DNA of 64,000 nt, taken from positions 1 through 64,000 of the forward strand of contig JAFTIA010000010.1 in assembly GCA_017457105.1 (NCBI GenBank), written 5' to 3'. Shown one piece after another: positions 17,721 to 25,394 of this stretch (its first letter is position 1; each line of letters begins with the position of its first letter). Under the pieces are notes generated by a model. That model was not told the DNA's origin, ran no database searches, and saw nothing but the letters and a program-made list of their open reading frames with translations. The stretch is from Lentisphaeria bacterium. GTDB taxonomy: Bacteria; Verrucomicrobiota; Lentisphaeria; Victivallales; Victivallaceae. The position numbers and the translations under genes were made by a program.

Positions 17721-18794
17721 ATGATTGAAATGGCTGATCTTTTGCAGTTCTGCGTGGATGAGGATGCCAGCGACCTGCATATTGAGGTGGGGGCTGCCCC
17801 AAGTATCCGTTTGCATGGCGAGATTACGCAGCTGGATTTGCCGCCGTTGACACCGGAAGATACGGAGCGGCTGGTCAAATCCATTGCTTCGGAATCTCAT
17901 TTACAGCAGATTCAGGCGGAAGGTACGGCGGACTTCGGGTTCGGTTTCAGCGATCAGGCACGCTTTCGAGTCAGTGCGTTCAAGCAGAAAGGGTGTTTCG
18001 GTACGATCCTCCGTCAGATCCCCAACCGTCTGCTTACTTTTGAACAGCTGGGGTTACCGGACGAGGTGAAAAATCTTTTGTGGAAACCCCGCGGGCTGGT
18101 GCTGGTGACCGGTCCTACCGGGTCCGGGAAATCCACTACACTTGCTTCGATGATCAATATCATCAATACCGAGCGGGCGTGCAACATTATTACGATCGAA
18201 GACCCCATTGAGTTCTATCATGAACACAAGAAAAGTCTGGTCATGCAGCGTGAAATCGGAGTGGATACCACCAGCTTTGCCGAAGCGTTGCGCCGGGCTT
18301 TGCGTCAGGACCCGGATGTGATTCTGGTGGGGGAAATGCGTGATATTGAAACCATCAGTGCCGCAGTAACTGCTGCCGAAACAGGACATTTGGTTTTCGG
18401 CACATTGCACACTACCGGTGCCGCCAGTACCGTGGACCGTATTGTGGATGCGTTCCCCACCAACCAGCAGGCACAGATCCGGACACAGCTGGCAAGTTCT
18501 GTAGTGGGGGTGGTTTCCCAGCTTTTGCTGAGGCGGTGCGATAAGCCGGGGCGTGTGGCGGCGTTTGAAATCATGGTGACTACGCCTTCCATTCAGGCGT
18601 TAATCCGTGACAATCAGACATTCCGTATCACATCGGAATTGCAGACCGGTGCCAAGTTCGGCATGAACACCATGGATACCCATTTGATTGAACTCTTCCG
18701 TGCCGGCAAGATCGATTACGCAGAAATGATCACCAATGCACAGGATCAGGACAGTATGATCGCCAAACTCCGTGCAGAAGGCGATTTGAAATAA
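17721..18794 (+). CDS. pilT: Twitching motility / pilus retraction ATPase PilT
   Basis: PilT powers pilus retraction. The 357-residue length matches the family. Visible motifs are SDLHIEVG at the N-terminus, Walker A GPTGSGKS at 131-138, [11 protein letters not shown], the PilT-type [32 protein letters not shown], and the [18 protein letters not shown] region. Its presence argues that this operon makes a retractable type IV pilus rather than only a type II secretion system. It follows the second ATPase by 44 bp. Confidence 0.95.
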   Translation: MIEMADLLQFCVDEDASDLHIEVGAAPSIRLHGEITQLDLPPLTPEDTERLVKSIASESHLQQIQAEGTADFGFGFSDQARFRVSAFKQKGCFGTILRQIPNRLLTFEQLGLPDEVKNLLWKPRGLVLVTGPTGSGKSTTLASMINIINTERACNIITIEDPIEFYHEHKKSLVMQREIGVDTTSFAEALRRALRQDPDVILVGEMRDIETISAAVTAAETGHLVFGTLHTTGAASTVDRIVDAFPTNQQAQIRTQLASSVVGVVSQLLLRRCDKPGRVAAFEIMVTTPSIQALIRDNQTFRITSELQTGAKFGMNTMDTHLIELFRAGKIDYAEMITNAQDQDSMIAKLRAEGDLK

Positions 18795-18815
18795 CCGGGG
18801 AAAGGAGACAGACCG

Positions 18816-20063
18816 ATGCCTCAATATATTTATACAGCCGTCAATGCTTCCGGGAAGGAGCAGAAGGGCAAGATCGTTGCCGCCACTCAGGAAGAGGCGA
18901 CAGAAATTCTGAAGAAACAACAACTTTTTATCACCTCCCTCAAGGATGCTGATGCCAAGAAGCGTACCGCCGCCAAAAAAGGCAAGGGCGGCATGTCCAA
19001 TATTTCCATCGGGACCCCGGTCATCAAGAAAAAGGAACTGGTGGTGCTGACCCGTCAGCTGGCAACATTGCTGGATGCAGGTCTGCCGCTGATCCGTTCT
19101 TTGCGGACATTGGAGCGGCAGGCAAAGAATCCTTTGGTACAGAAGGTGTTGGGGGCAACGGCAGATACGGTGGAAAGCGGTTCCACTTTTGCCGAGGCGT
19201 TGGCAAAACATCCCAAATCTTTCGACAAGCTGTATTTGAACATGATCCGTGCCGGGGAGGCTTCCGGTGCCATGGAAGTCATTCTGAACCGTCTGGCGAC
19301 TTTTATGGAAAAAGCCTCCAAAATCGCCGGGAAGGTGAAGTCTGCATTGATTTATCCGGCAGTGGTTCTCTCCATTGCAGGTTTGGTGACGGCCGGTTTG
19401 ATGATCTTCATCGTGCCGAACTTCAAGAAGATCTTTGCTGAACTTCTGGGGCCGGGGGAAGAAATGCCCGGTATCACCATGTTCGTTTTGAAGGTCAGTG
19501 ACCTGCTGAAAAATGACGGGTGGGTGTTCCTGGTGGGGATCGCCGTGATCGTTATTCTTTATAAACTGATCAACGCCAATAAATACGGCAAATGGGGCGT
19601 GGACTGGGTCAAATATAATATGCCGCTTTTCGGGCCTCTGATCAGCCGTACGGCCATTTCCCGTTTTGCCCGTACATTGGGGACGCTGATGTCTTCCGGT
19701 GTACCGGTTTTGAATGCGCTTATCATTGTGCGGGATACTGCCGGTAACGAGGTGGTGTCCAGTGCCATTCAAAAGGTGCATGATGCGGTGAAAGAAGGGG
19801 ATGGTATCGCTGTGCCGCTGGGGGCTACCGGGATCTTCCCCGCCATGGTGATCAGTATGGTGGAAGTCGGTGAGGAAACCGGTAAACTGCCGGAAATGCT
19901 TGACAAGATCGCCAATACCTACGATGAAGAAGTGGATAACGCCGTCGGTGCTCTGACCTCCATGATCGAACCGTTGATGATCGTGGGGCTGGCTGTGATC
20001 GTCGGTACCATCGTTATCGCCCTCTTCCTGCCGCTGACCAAGATCATCGAAAAGCTGGGGTAA
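18816..20063 (+). CDS. Type IV pilus / type II secretion inner-membrane platform protein (PilC/GspF family)
   Basis: The polytopic platform protein of the assembly machine couples the ATPases to pilin insertion. At 415 residues it has the usual size. A short N-terminal cytoplasmic segment (MPQYIYTAVNASGKEQKG) is typical. Two GspF repeats follow (around 70-195 and 275-400), with membrane helices near 170-200, 220-245 and 380-405. AAAGGAGA lies upstream of the start. No pilin or prepilin peptidase gene is in the window. Confidence 0.95.
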   Translation: MPQYIYTAVNASGKEQKGKIVAATQEEATEILKKQQLFITSLKDADAKKRTAAKKGKGGMSNISIGTPVIKKKELVVLTRQLATLLDAGLPLIRSLRTLERQAKNPLVQKVLGATADTVESGSTFAEALAKHPKSFDKLYLNMIRAGEASGAMEVILNRLATFMEKASKIAGKVKSALIYPAVVLSIAGLVTAGLMIFIVPNFKKIFAELLGPGEEMPGITMFVLKVSDLLKNDGWVFLVGIAVIVILYKLINANKYGKWGVDWVKYNMPLFGPLISRTAISRFARTLGTLMSSGVPVLNALIIVRDTAGNEVVSSAIQKVHDAVKEGDGIAVPLGATGIFPAMVISMVEVGEETGKLPEMLDKIANTYDEEVDNAVGALTSMIEPLMIVGLAVIVGTIVIALFLPLTKIIEKLG

Positions 20064-20068
20064 AACAC

Positions 20069-20773
20069 ATGCTGCTGGTGGATGCCGGAAATACCCGGGT
20101 CGCCTTTGCAGAAAGTGACGGCGTGTCGCTGGGACCGGTTCAAACGGTCCCGACGGCGGATTTTGCTCTGCCCGCAGATGCCGGGCCGGTCGCCGCCTCC
20201 TCCGTGGTTCCTGCTGTTACAGCCAAATTACGGGAATGGTCTGACATTTTTCTGCTGGAAAATTCTCATGCCGCCGCCGCCGGACTTTCGCTGGCGGAGG
20301 TGGACGCCTCCACATTGGGGGCGGATCGTCTTGCCAATGCCATTGAACTGGTGCATCAGAAACTTCTTCCTGCTGTTTCCATAGACTTCGGGACGGCGGT
20401 AAATTGCGAGATCGTGGACAAAAACGGTGTTTTCCGTGGCGGAGCCATCGGCCCCGGCAGGCGGCTGATGTACCGCTCTCTTGCCGCCGGTGCCGCCCAG
20501 TTGCCGGAACTTGCCGGAACGGTCAATTTGCGGATGGAGCCGGGATTCAATACCGCTACTACCATTGCATTCGGCGTGGATCAGGCGGTACTGGGGATGG
20601 TTAAAGAGTGGCTTTGCAGGATACAGGAATTGTACGGTTCTGTCCGCATTGTAGGTATTGGCGGAGATGCCGGGTATTATATGCCCCATATCCCCGGAAT
20701 GGAATCCGGCGGAAACGATTTCACACTGCGGGGCGTTCTGCACGCCTATCTGTGCAACTGCGGACAAAAATAA
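20069..20773 (+). CDS. coaX: Type III pantothenate kinase
   Basis: It phosphorylates pantothenate in the first step of coenzyme A synthesis. The N-terminal LLVDAGNTRVAFA phosphate motif, GADRLANAI, VSIDFGTAVNCEIVD and GGAIGPG segments are diagnostic of CoaX. At 234 residues it is slightly shorter than the usual 250. It starts 5 bp after the platform-protein stop, so it is probably read from the same transcript despite the unrelated function. A repeat-rich intergenic region begins at its stop codon. Confidence 0.9.
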   Translation: MLLVDAGNTRVAFAESDGVSLGPVQTVPTADFALPADAGPVAASSVVPAVTAKLREWSDIFLLENSHAAAAGLSLAEVDASTLGADRLANAIELVHQKLLPAVSIDFGTAVNCEIVDKNGVFRGGAIGPGRRLMYRSLAAGAAQLPELAGTVNLRMEPGFNTATTIAFGVDQAVLGMVKEWLCRIQELYGSVRIVGIGGDAGYYMPHIPGMESGGNDFTLRGVLHAYLCNCGQK

Positions 20774-20808
20774 ATAGGACCGTATAAGACTTATAGGACT
20801 TATAGGAC
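20773..20808. repeat. 9-bp tandem array (4 units), TTATAGGAC type
   Basis: AATAGGACC, GTATAAGAC, TTATAGGAC and TTATAGGAC are consecutive. The array abuts the coaX stop codon. It is the inverse of the CTATAAGTC array at 7337-7363. Confidence 0.85.
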
Positions 20809-20830
20809 TTATACTTTTTTACAGAGAGCC

Positions 20831-20860
20831 ATGTGCTTTGGAAATTCAAAGACGCATAGC
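20831..20860. repeat. Dyad block of the dispersed repeat family, copy 2
   Basis: ATGTGCTTTGGAAATTCAAA followed by GACGCATAGC corresponds to the blocks at 7616, 20977 and 31579. The right arm is degenerate (GCATAG instead of CACATGG). Confidence 0.75.
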
Positions 20861-20916
20861 TCTTTTTTTGTGCGGGCAGAGCGCATTGCGCAATGCACAG
20901 GGAGGGGGCAGTGTAA

Positions 20917-20952
20917 ATGGACATGATGGACATAATGGACATAATGGACTGG
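20917..20952. repeat. 9-bp tandem array (4 units), ATGGACATA type
   Basis: ATGGACATG, ATGGACATA, ATGGACATA and ATGGACTGG are consecutive. The array sits between two dyad blocks. Confidence 0.85.
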
Positions 20953-20976
20953 ATAGCGCATGGCATACTGTGGGCT

Positions 20977-21006
20977 ATGTGCTCCGGAAATTCAAAAGCA
21001 CATGGC
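20977..21006. repeat. Dyad block of the dispersed repeat family, copy 3
   Basis: ATGTGCT and AGCACAT flank the loop CCGGAAATTCAAA, giving a 7-bp perfect stem. A four-unit 10-bp array follows after 25 bp, the same arrangement as at 7616-7709. Confidence 0.85.
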
Positions 21007-21031
21007 ACTCAGTATGCCATGTACTTCCCTC

Positions 21032-21071
21032 TCCGTACTACTCCGTACACATCCGTACCTATCCGTACCCG
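21032..21071. repeat. 10-bp tandem array (4 units), TCCGTACNNN
   Basis: The units are TCCGTACTAC, TCCGTACACA, TCCGTACCTA and TCCGTACCCG. The constant seven bases are perfect in all four units and the last three vary. Confidence 0.9.
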
Positions 21072-21098
21072 TCTTCGCTGCGCTACGCCGCGGCAAGC
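21068..21098. repeat. 31-bp block shared with 7552-7582
   Basis: This matches 7552-7582 in 30 of 31 positions. It directly follows the 10-bp array here, whereas at the first locus it precedes the dyad block. Confidence 0.9.
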
Positions 21099-21166
21099 CG
21101 GCATTGCTCACAGTATCGGCATTGCGTTACCGGAGGTTCGAGAGCCCCATTTTTAGCGCATTTTAT

Positions 21167-21195
21167 TTGCAAAAAAGCACAAATGGCTGTATTGT
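21167..21195 (+). promoter_or_regulatory. Promoter for the exosortase-associated protein gene
   Basis: TTGCAA (21167-21172), 17 bp, then TATTGT (21190-21195). The start codon lies 48 bp downstream. The run of overlapping genes behind it is probably read from here. Confidence 0.6.
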
Positions 21196-21243
21196 ATTAT
21201 AGTATAGTTGTATCCTTGTGTAAAAATGGGATGTTTTATAAAA

Positions 21244-21606
21244 ATGAAGAATTTTTTTATTGTTTTTGCGTGTGTACTGGCTCTGGGGCTGTCCGGGGCG
21301 GAACCCGTTCCCGCGCAGGAGGAAAACTGCAACTTGCGGAATATGGGTCGTGGCGTGGTGAATGTGGTCACCTGTTTTCTGGAGATTCCCCGCTGTATGG
21401 TTTACCGGAATTGTGAAATGCCCTTCTGGGGATTGATCGCCGGTGCCGTGGATGGTTCCGGTTGTACGGTGATGCGTGCTGTTACCGGGGTGACAGATAT
21501 TCTTTTTCTGGGGTTTGATTACGGGACGGCATTCAATCAGAGTTTCCGTCCGTATGTGTGGGACTCCCGCTGGCTGCCTCCGGTGAAAACGGAAGTTGAA
21601 AAATGA
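21244..21606 (+). CDS. Putative exosortase system-associated protein (TIGR04073-like)
   Basis: This small exported protein of 120 residues has a signal peptide (MKNFFIVFACVLALGLSGA). The mature part has the pattern I associate with TIGR04073: an RGVVNVVT...EIPR segment, then a glycine-rich hydrophobic stretch, then VTDILFLGFDYG and a C-terminal WDSRWLP. Its exact function is unknown; the family occurs in PVC and related genomes with exosortase/PEP-CTERM systems. I chose the ATG at 21244 because the signal peptide starts there. The stop overlaps the next start (ATGATG). No exosortase gene is in the window. Confidence 0.65.
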   Translation: MKNFFIVFACVLALGLSGAEPVPAQEENCNLRNMGRGVVNVVTCFLEIPRCMVYRNCEMPFWGLIAGAVDGSGCTVMRAVTGVTDILFLGFDYGTAFNQSFRPYVWDSRWLPPVKTEVEK

Positions 21607-22202
21607 TGAAGCGTTTGGCAGGTATTTTTTTACTTCTGGCGGCTGTTTTATCTTTGCAGGCGGCGGCACCGAAAGGGGAACGGATCGCCGTGGTGAATAT
21701 GGAAACGGTGTTCCGGCAGTATTTCAAGAGCCGGATCGCGGCGGATACTTTGCGTCAGCAGTCGGAAGTGTACCGCACCTACATCATGGCAGAACAGGAT
21801 AAGCTCCGGGAAGTGGAAAAGGAGATGAATGCTGCCCGTGATGCCGCACAGAATCTGGCATTATCCGCTGCGGAACGGGAAAGTAAAAAGCAGCTTTTTG
21901 AGGCAAAAGAACAGGAGTTGCGTCAGAAAAAAGCGGCGTTGAACCGTTATATGGTCGAGCGTAACCGCACGTTGAGCAATGTAGAAAAAAACAAGCGTCA
22001 GGAGATCCTTGCTGATATCCGGGCAGAGGCGGCCAAACAGGCGGTATCCGGCGGCTATACTTTTGTGCTGGACAGTTCCGGCATGACCACTTCCGGTATT
22101 CCCGCCGTGCTTTATGCTCCGCCGACGGCAGATTTGACGGCGAAAATTTTGAAATCGCTGAACGCGGTTGCAGTTCCCCAGAAGGATCCGGAGAAAAAAT
22201 GA
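21603..22202 (+). CDS. Skp/OmpH-family periplasmic chaperone
   Basis: OmpH/Skp proteins are trimeric periplasmic chaperones that carry unfolded outer-membrane proteins to the BAM complex. A signal peptide (MMKRLAGIFLLLAAVLSLQA) is followed by the beta-strand ERIAVVNMETVFRQYFKS. A long charged coiled coil of about 100 residues comes next (LREVEKEMNAARDAAQNLAL ... RQKKAALNRYMVERNRTLS). The C-terminal strand YTFVLDSSG completes the fold. The length of 199 is normal. It overlaps the genes on both sides by four bases. Confidence 0.85.
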   Translation: MMKRLAGIFLLLAAVLSLQAAAPKGERIAVVNMETVFRQYFKSRIAADTLRQQSEVYRTYIMAEQDKLREVEKEMNAARDAAQNLALSAAERESKKQLFEAKEQELRQKKAALNRYMVERNRTLSNVEKNKRQEILADIRAEAAKQAVSGGYTFVLDSSGMTTSGIPAVLYAPPTADLTAKILKSLNAVAVPQKDPEKK

Positions 22203-23116
22203 GTGAAAAAGAGAAAGCCCTTTCCTATTTTCCTGCCATGGCAGGTTGTTTCCGCGGGACGGCGGTTTTTCAGACGCTGATCGGGCACAGTATGCTGCGG
22301 ACAATTTGGCATGCCGTGCTGACAGTCATTTTGCTGGGGATCGCGACTGCCGTGGTGCAGGTGGTTCGGCTGGATGATTCCATCCGGGAGTCGCTGGCGC
22401 ATTTTCAGGCGGAATTCGGCGGTGTCACGGTATCGGAAGATCTGGGGGTGGTCCCTGCAGTCGAACCGGAGAAAAGTCATTACCTTCTGTTGAACCGGGG
22501 CGGTGTACTCGTATATGTTCCGGCGGGCAAAATGCCGGTACTGCCGGATAAAAGTTCTTTCCGGGATTTCCGGTACGGCATTGTCTGGTATCCTGCCGGG
22601 ATCGTGCTGGCGATGCCGACGGCGGACGGGGAGCGTTATGTGGTCAATACCATGAGTTTCGGAGAAACGGTGGGAGTCCGGGAGATGTGTGACGAAGCTG
22701 GTTTACAGCAAATCCTGCAGAAGATGAAGCAGCAGAAGTGGGATGAACCGGAGGCCCTGGAGCAGGATTACAAGTTTGGACCTGCGGAAATCAAGGCGGC
22801 GGTCAAGTGGATTTCCGGAGTCGGATATTTCGGGATCTTTTTCTTTGAATCGGTTTCGCAGATTTTGATGTGTCTTTTGATTTTTGTAGGCTTTTTTACC
22901 CTCACTTCCGGCAGGAGCCGGACATTGAAATGGGGGGAACTGGTGCGAATCGCACTTTATGCCGGTTGTCCCGCGCTTGCAGTGGCGGCGTGTTTTACGG
23001 CGCTGGATCTGACGGAGATTTTGAGTTTCGGCACGGTTTATGTGATCGGAACCATTGGATTTTTTCTTGTGATCGTCAATAAAATAGAACAGGCCCGGCA
23101 TTCCGGGCAGGCTTAA
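22199..23116 (+). CDS. Membrane protein of unknown function (DUF1189-like layout)
   Basis: This 305-residue protein has one membrane helix near residues 38-60, an extracytoplasmic domain of about 150 residues, and three closely spaced C-terminal helices (about 205-225, 240-260, 270-290). The arrangement resembles DUF1189 proteins, but I could not confirm membership. Its start overlaps the OmpH stop (ATGA), so it is probably co-translated with the periplasmic chaperone and may act in the envelope. A GCCCGG/CCGGGC hairpin lies at its 3' end. Confidence 0.6.
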   Translation: MSEKEKALSYFPAMAGCFRGTAVFQTLIGHSMLRTIWHAVLTVILLGIATAVVQVVRLDDSIRESLAHFQAEFGGVTVSEDLGVVPAVEPEKSHYLLLNRGGVLVYVPAGKMPVLPDKSSFRDFRYGIVWYPAGIVLAMPTADGERYVVNTMSFGETVGVREMCDEAGLQQILQKMKQQKWDEPEALEQDYKFGPAEIKAAVKWISGVGYFGIFFFESVSQILMCLLIFVGFFTLTSGRSRTLKWGELVRIALYAGCPALAVAACFTALDLTEILSFGTVYVIGTIGFFLVIVNKIEQARHSGQA

Positions 23117-23134
23117 TTTTAAGGAGAATAAAAA

Positions 23135-23851
23135 ATGGCCGAAAAAGATGATTTTTTGAAGACTCCTGTGTGGTATCCCATATTGGCAGCGCATACTTTT
23201 CTGACCAGTTTTGTGCGTTTGCGTCCGGAAGCGATCACTGCTCTGGCAATGGGCGAGATCGTGGGCGGCAAATCCCATCCGGAAGTGGAGGCCGCCATTG
23301 AGTCGCTGCGGCAGCCTATGAGCGTGATCCCCGGCAACTGTTTTGTTTCGGTGGATACCTGCGCCCCCACGGATACGGAACGCTTTGTTTACAAGCACGG
23401 TGCTGTGTTTTCTCCGGAAAGTGCCTGGCGTTATCTGGCGCTTTCCCGCAAAGTCCGTACTGCCGCCGCCAATGGCGAAGTGCAGAACATTTGCCTGCGT
23501 TCCTTCCGCCGGATGAACCGCACCCGTGAATTCCGCCTTTTCATCAAGGACGGCAAACTTGCCGCCATGAGTCAGTATCATTTGATCCGTCACTTCCGGC
23601 GGCTGGAAGGCGACAAGATGGGTTTCCTGAAGCGGGCGGAAGATTTTGTGAACCAGATTTCCTGGATGCTGCCCATCAAAGATCTGGTGATGGACGTGTA
23701 TTTTACGGCGGAACACCGTATCCTGATCGTGGATTTGAATGCCTGGGGTGAACCCACAGACCCCCTGTTGATGCGTACATGGGATCGGGATTGGTCTGAA
23801 CCGGCGGGCATTGTATTGATGCCTTCTCCGGTGGCGGTTGCACGGGATTGA
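23135..23851 (+). CDS. D123/CDC123-family ATP-grasp-like protein
   Basis: This 238-residue protein has the features of the D123 (CDC123) family. It shows REFRLFIKDGKLAAMSQY around residues 131-148, then VMDVYF and LIVDLNAWGEPTDPLL near the C-terminus, matching the eukaryotic pattern EFR-F-K-KL-SQ ... D-Y ... ID-N-GE-TD-LL. Eukaryotic Cdc123 is an ATP-grasp protein that assembles translation initiation factor eIF2; the role of bacterial members is unknown. AAGGAG precedes the ATG. It is followed after 14 bp by prfB, an intriguing translation neighbour. There is no signal peptide. Confidence 0.7.
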   Translation: MAEKDDFLKTPVWYPILAAHTFLTSFVRLRPEAITALAMGEIVGGKSHPEVEAAIESLRQPMSVIPGNCFVSVDTCAPTDTERFVYKHGAVFSPESAWRYLALSRKVRTAAANGEVQNICLRSFRRMNRTREFRLFIKDGKLAAMSQYHLIRHFRRLEGDKMGFLKRAEDFVNQISWMLPIKDLVMDVYFTAEHRILIVDLNAWGEPTDPLLMRTWDRDWSEPAGIVLMPSPVAVARD

Positions 23852-23865
23852 TAGAGGGTGAGCCG

Positions 23866-24972
23866 ATGACATTGGAAGAATTGCAGAATTGTTCCCGGGA
23901 TTTCCGGGGCCGTTTGGAGCATTTGCGGGGCTTTTTGAAGATCGAGGAACGCCGGGCGGAGCGTCAGGCCGCCGAGGACCGGATGGCTGCTCCCGATTTC
24001 TGGGATAACAAAGACGCCGCCCAGGAAACTGTTTCCACATTGAGTTCCTGCCGGGCAATTATTGAGCCTTTTGAAAAAATGGGCCGCCAGCTGGACGATT
24101 TTGAAGCGGGGATCGAACTTGCCGCCGAAGATGCGGAATTTATGGCGGAATCCGAAAAACAGGCCTTGCAGATCGGGCAGGGGCTGGATCAGATGGAATT
24201 GTTGAGTTTCCTTTCCGGACCTTTTGACCGGAACAACTTTTATTTTTCCGTCCATGCCGGTGCGGGCGGTACGGAAGCCTGCGACTGGGGCTCCATGCTG
24301 CTGCGTATGTACCGCCGTTACTTTGAACGCCGGGGCTGGAAGGATGAGATGATCGACATGCAGCCCGGGGAAGAAGCCGGGGTGAAGAGCGCCACATTCC
24401 GGGTGTTCGGGGAATTTGCTTACGGCTACATGAAGGGCGAGTGCGGCGTGCACCGTCTGGTGCGCATTTCCCCCTTTGACAGTAATGCGCGGCGGCACAC
24501 CTCTTTCTGTTCGGTGGATATTTTCCCGGAAATCGACGATGCGGTGGAAGTGGAGATCGACGAAAACGATTTGCGTATCGATACCTACCGTGCCAGCGGT
24601 GCGGGCGGTCAGCATGTGAACCGTACGGACAGTGCGGTGCGTATCACCCACTTGCCCACCGGCATCGTGGTCTGCTGCCAGAACGAGCGTTCCCAGCACA
24701 AGAACCGGGATACTGCCATGAGCATTCTGCGTGCCCGGTTGTACGAATACCGCCGCCGTCAGCAGGAAGAACGGGATGCCGCCATCCGCGGTGAAAAAGT
24801 GGAAAACGGCTGGGGCAGCCAGATCCGCAGTTATGTTCTTCAGCCGTATCAGATGGTCAAGGATTTGCGGACGGATGTGGAAACCAGCGATACCACCGGC
24901 GTGCTTGACGGGGATATCGAAGAATTTGTGGAAGCCTATGTGCGTTGCGGCGGCAAGCCCTCTGCGCAATAA
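23866..24972 (+). CDS. prfB: Peptide chain release factor 2
   Basis: RF2 terminates translation at UGA and UAA. The stop-codon reading motif SPF is present (VRISPFDSN) and the peptidyl-hydrolysis GGQ lies in RASGAGGQHVNRT. The 368-residue length from the ATG at 23866 is typical. GAGGGTG stands 6-8 bases upstream. The programmed +1 frameshift found in many prfB genes is absent: the frame runs unbroken through the equivalent spot (LRGFLK, TTG CGG GGC TTT TTG AAG). A TTG at 23848 overlapping the D123 stop is a less likely start. Confidence 0.96.
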   Translation: MTLEELQNCSRDFRGRLEHLRGFLKIEERRAERQAAEDRMAAPDFWDNKDAAQETVSTLSSCRAIIEPFEKMGRQLDDFEAGIELAAEDAEFMAESEKQALQIGQGLDQMELLSFLSGPFDRNNFYFSVHAGAGGTEACDWGSMLLRMYRRYFERRGWKDEMIDMQPGEEAGVKSATFRVFGEFAYGYMKGECGVHRLVRISPFDSNARRHTSFCSVDIFPEIDDAVEVEIDENDLRIDTYRASGAGGQHVNRTDSAVRITHLPTGIVVCCQNERSQHKNRDTAMSILRARLYEYRRRQQEERDAAIRGEKVENGWGSQIRSYVLQPYQMVKDLRTDVETSDTTGVLDGDIEEFVEAYVRCGGKPSAQ

Positions 24973-24998
24973 GCTGTCCGGGGAAGGTTTATAGAGAG

Positions 24999-25394
24999 AT
25001 GATCGAGTTGAGATTTGCCGGAGGATTGCTTCCGGCCATTGCACAGGATGCCCAAACCCGGGAAGTTCTGATGATGGCGTGGATCAATGAAGAAGCGTTT
25101 CAGGAAACGCTTGTTACTGGTTATGCCACTTATTTTTCCCGCAGCCGCCGGAAACTCTGGCGGAAAGGCGAACAGAGCGGCTGCCGCCAGAAGATCGTGG
25201 ATATTCTGGTGGATTGCGATGAAGATTGTGTGATCTATCTGGTGGAACAGGCCGGCGGAGCTGCCTGTCACACGGGGCACCGCAGTTGTTTTTACCGGCG
25301 GTGCGATGCTCAAACGCAAACTCTGGTGGAAACTTCCGAACCTGTTTTTGACCCGGAAAAAGTGTATCACTCAAAGGAGAGTGCTTCAAAATGA
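24999..25394 (+). CDS. hisI: Phosphoribosyl-AMP cyclohydrolase
   Basis: It catalyses ring opening of phosphoribosyl-AMP, the third step of histidine synthesis, with zinc and magnesium. Conserved features are LMMAWINEEAF, YFSRSR, SGCRQ (metal Cys), the Asp cluster DCDEDCV, and CHTGHRSCFYR. It has 131 residues and is the stand-alone form without a HisE domain. The start at 24999 is preceded by a GA-rich stretch. The stop overlaps the murB-ddl start. No other his genes are nearby. Confidence 0.93.
   Translation: MIELRFAGGLLPAIAQDAQTREVLMMAWINEEAFQETLVTGYATYFSRSRRKLWRKGEQSGCRQKIVDILVDCDEDCVIYLVEQAGGAACHTGHRSCFYRRCDAQTQTLVETSEPVFDPEKVYHSKESASK

Larger units (their letters stand above)
20774..21166. 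other. Repeat-rich intergenic region (second locus of the family)
   Basis: This gene-free stretch contains two 9-bp arrays, two copies of the 30-bp dyad block, one four-unit 10-bp array and the 31-bp block shared with 7552-7582. Short open frames through it have repeat-like composition and no ribosome binding site. A real promoter begins at 21167. Confidence 0.85.

Noticed and set aside
14242-17802. Open frame of nearly 1,200 codons antisense to the two ATPase genes
   Set aside because: The sense strand encodes two motif-complete GspE proteins; the antisense product shows mirror-like repetition between the two paralogues, as expected for a shadow.
23848-23866. TTG start for prfB overlapping the D123 stop
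   Set aside because: The ATG at 23866 has GAGGGTG at proper spacing and aligns with the normal RF2 N-terminus.
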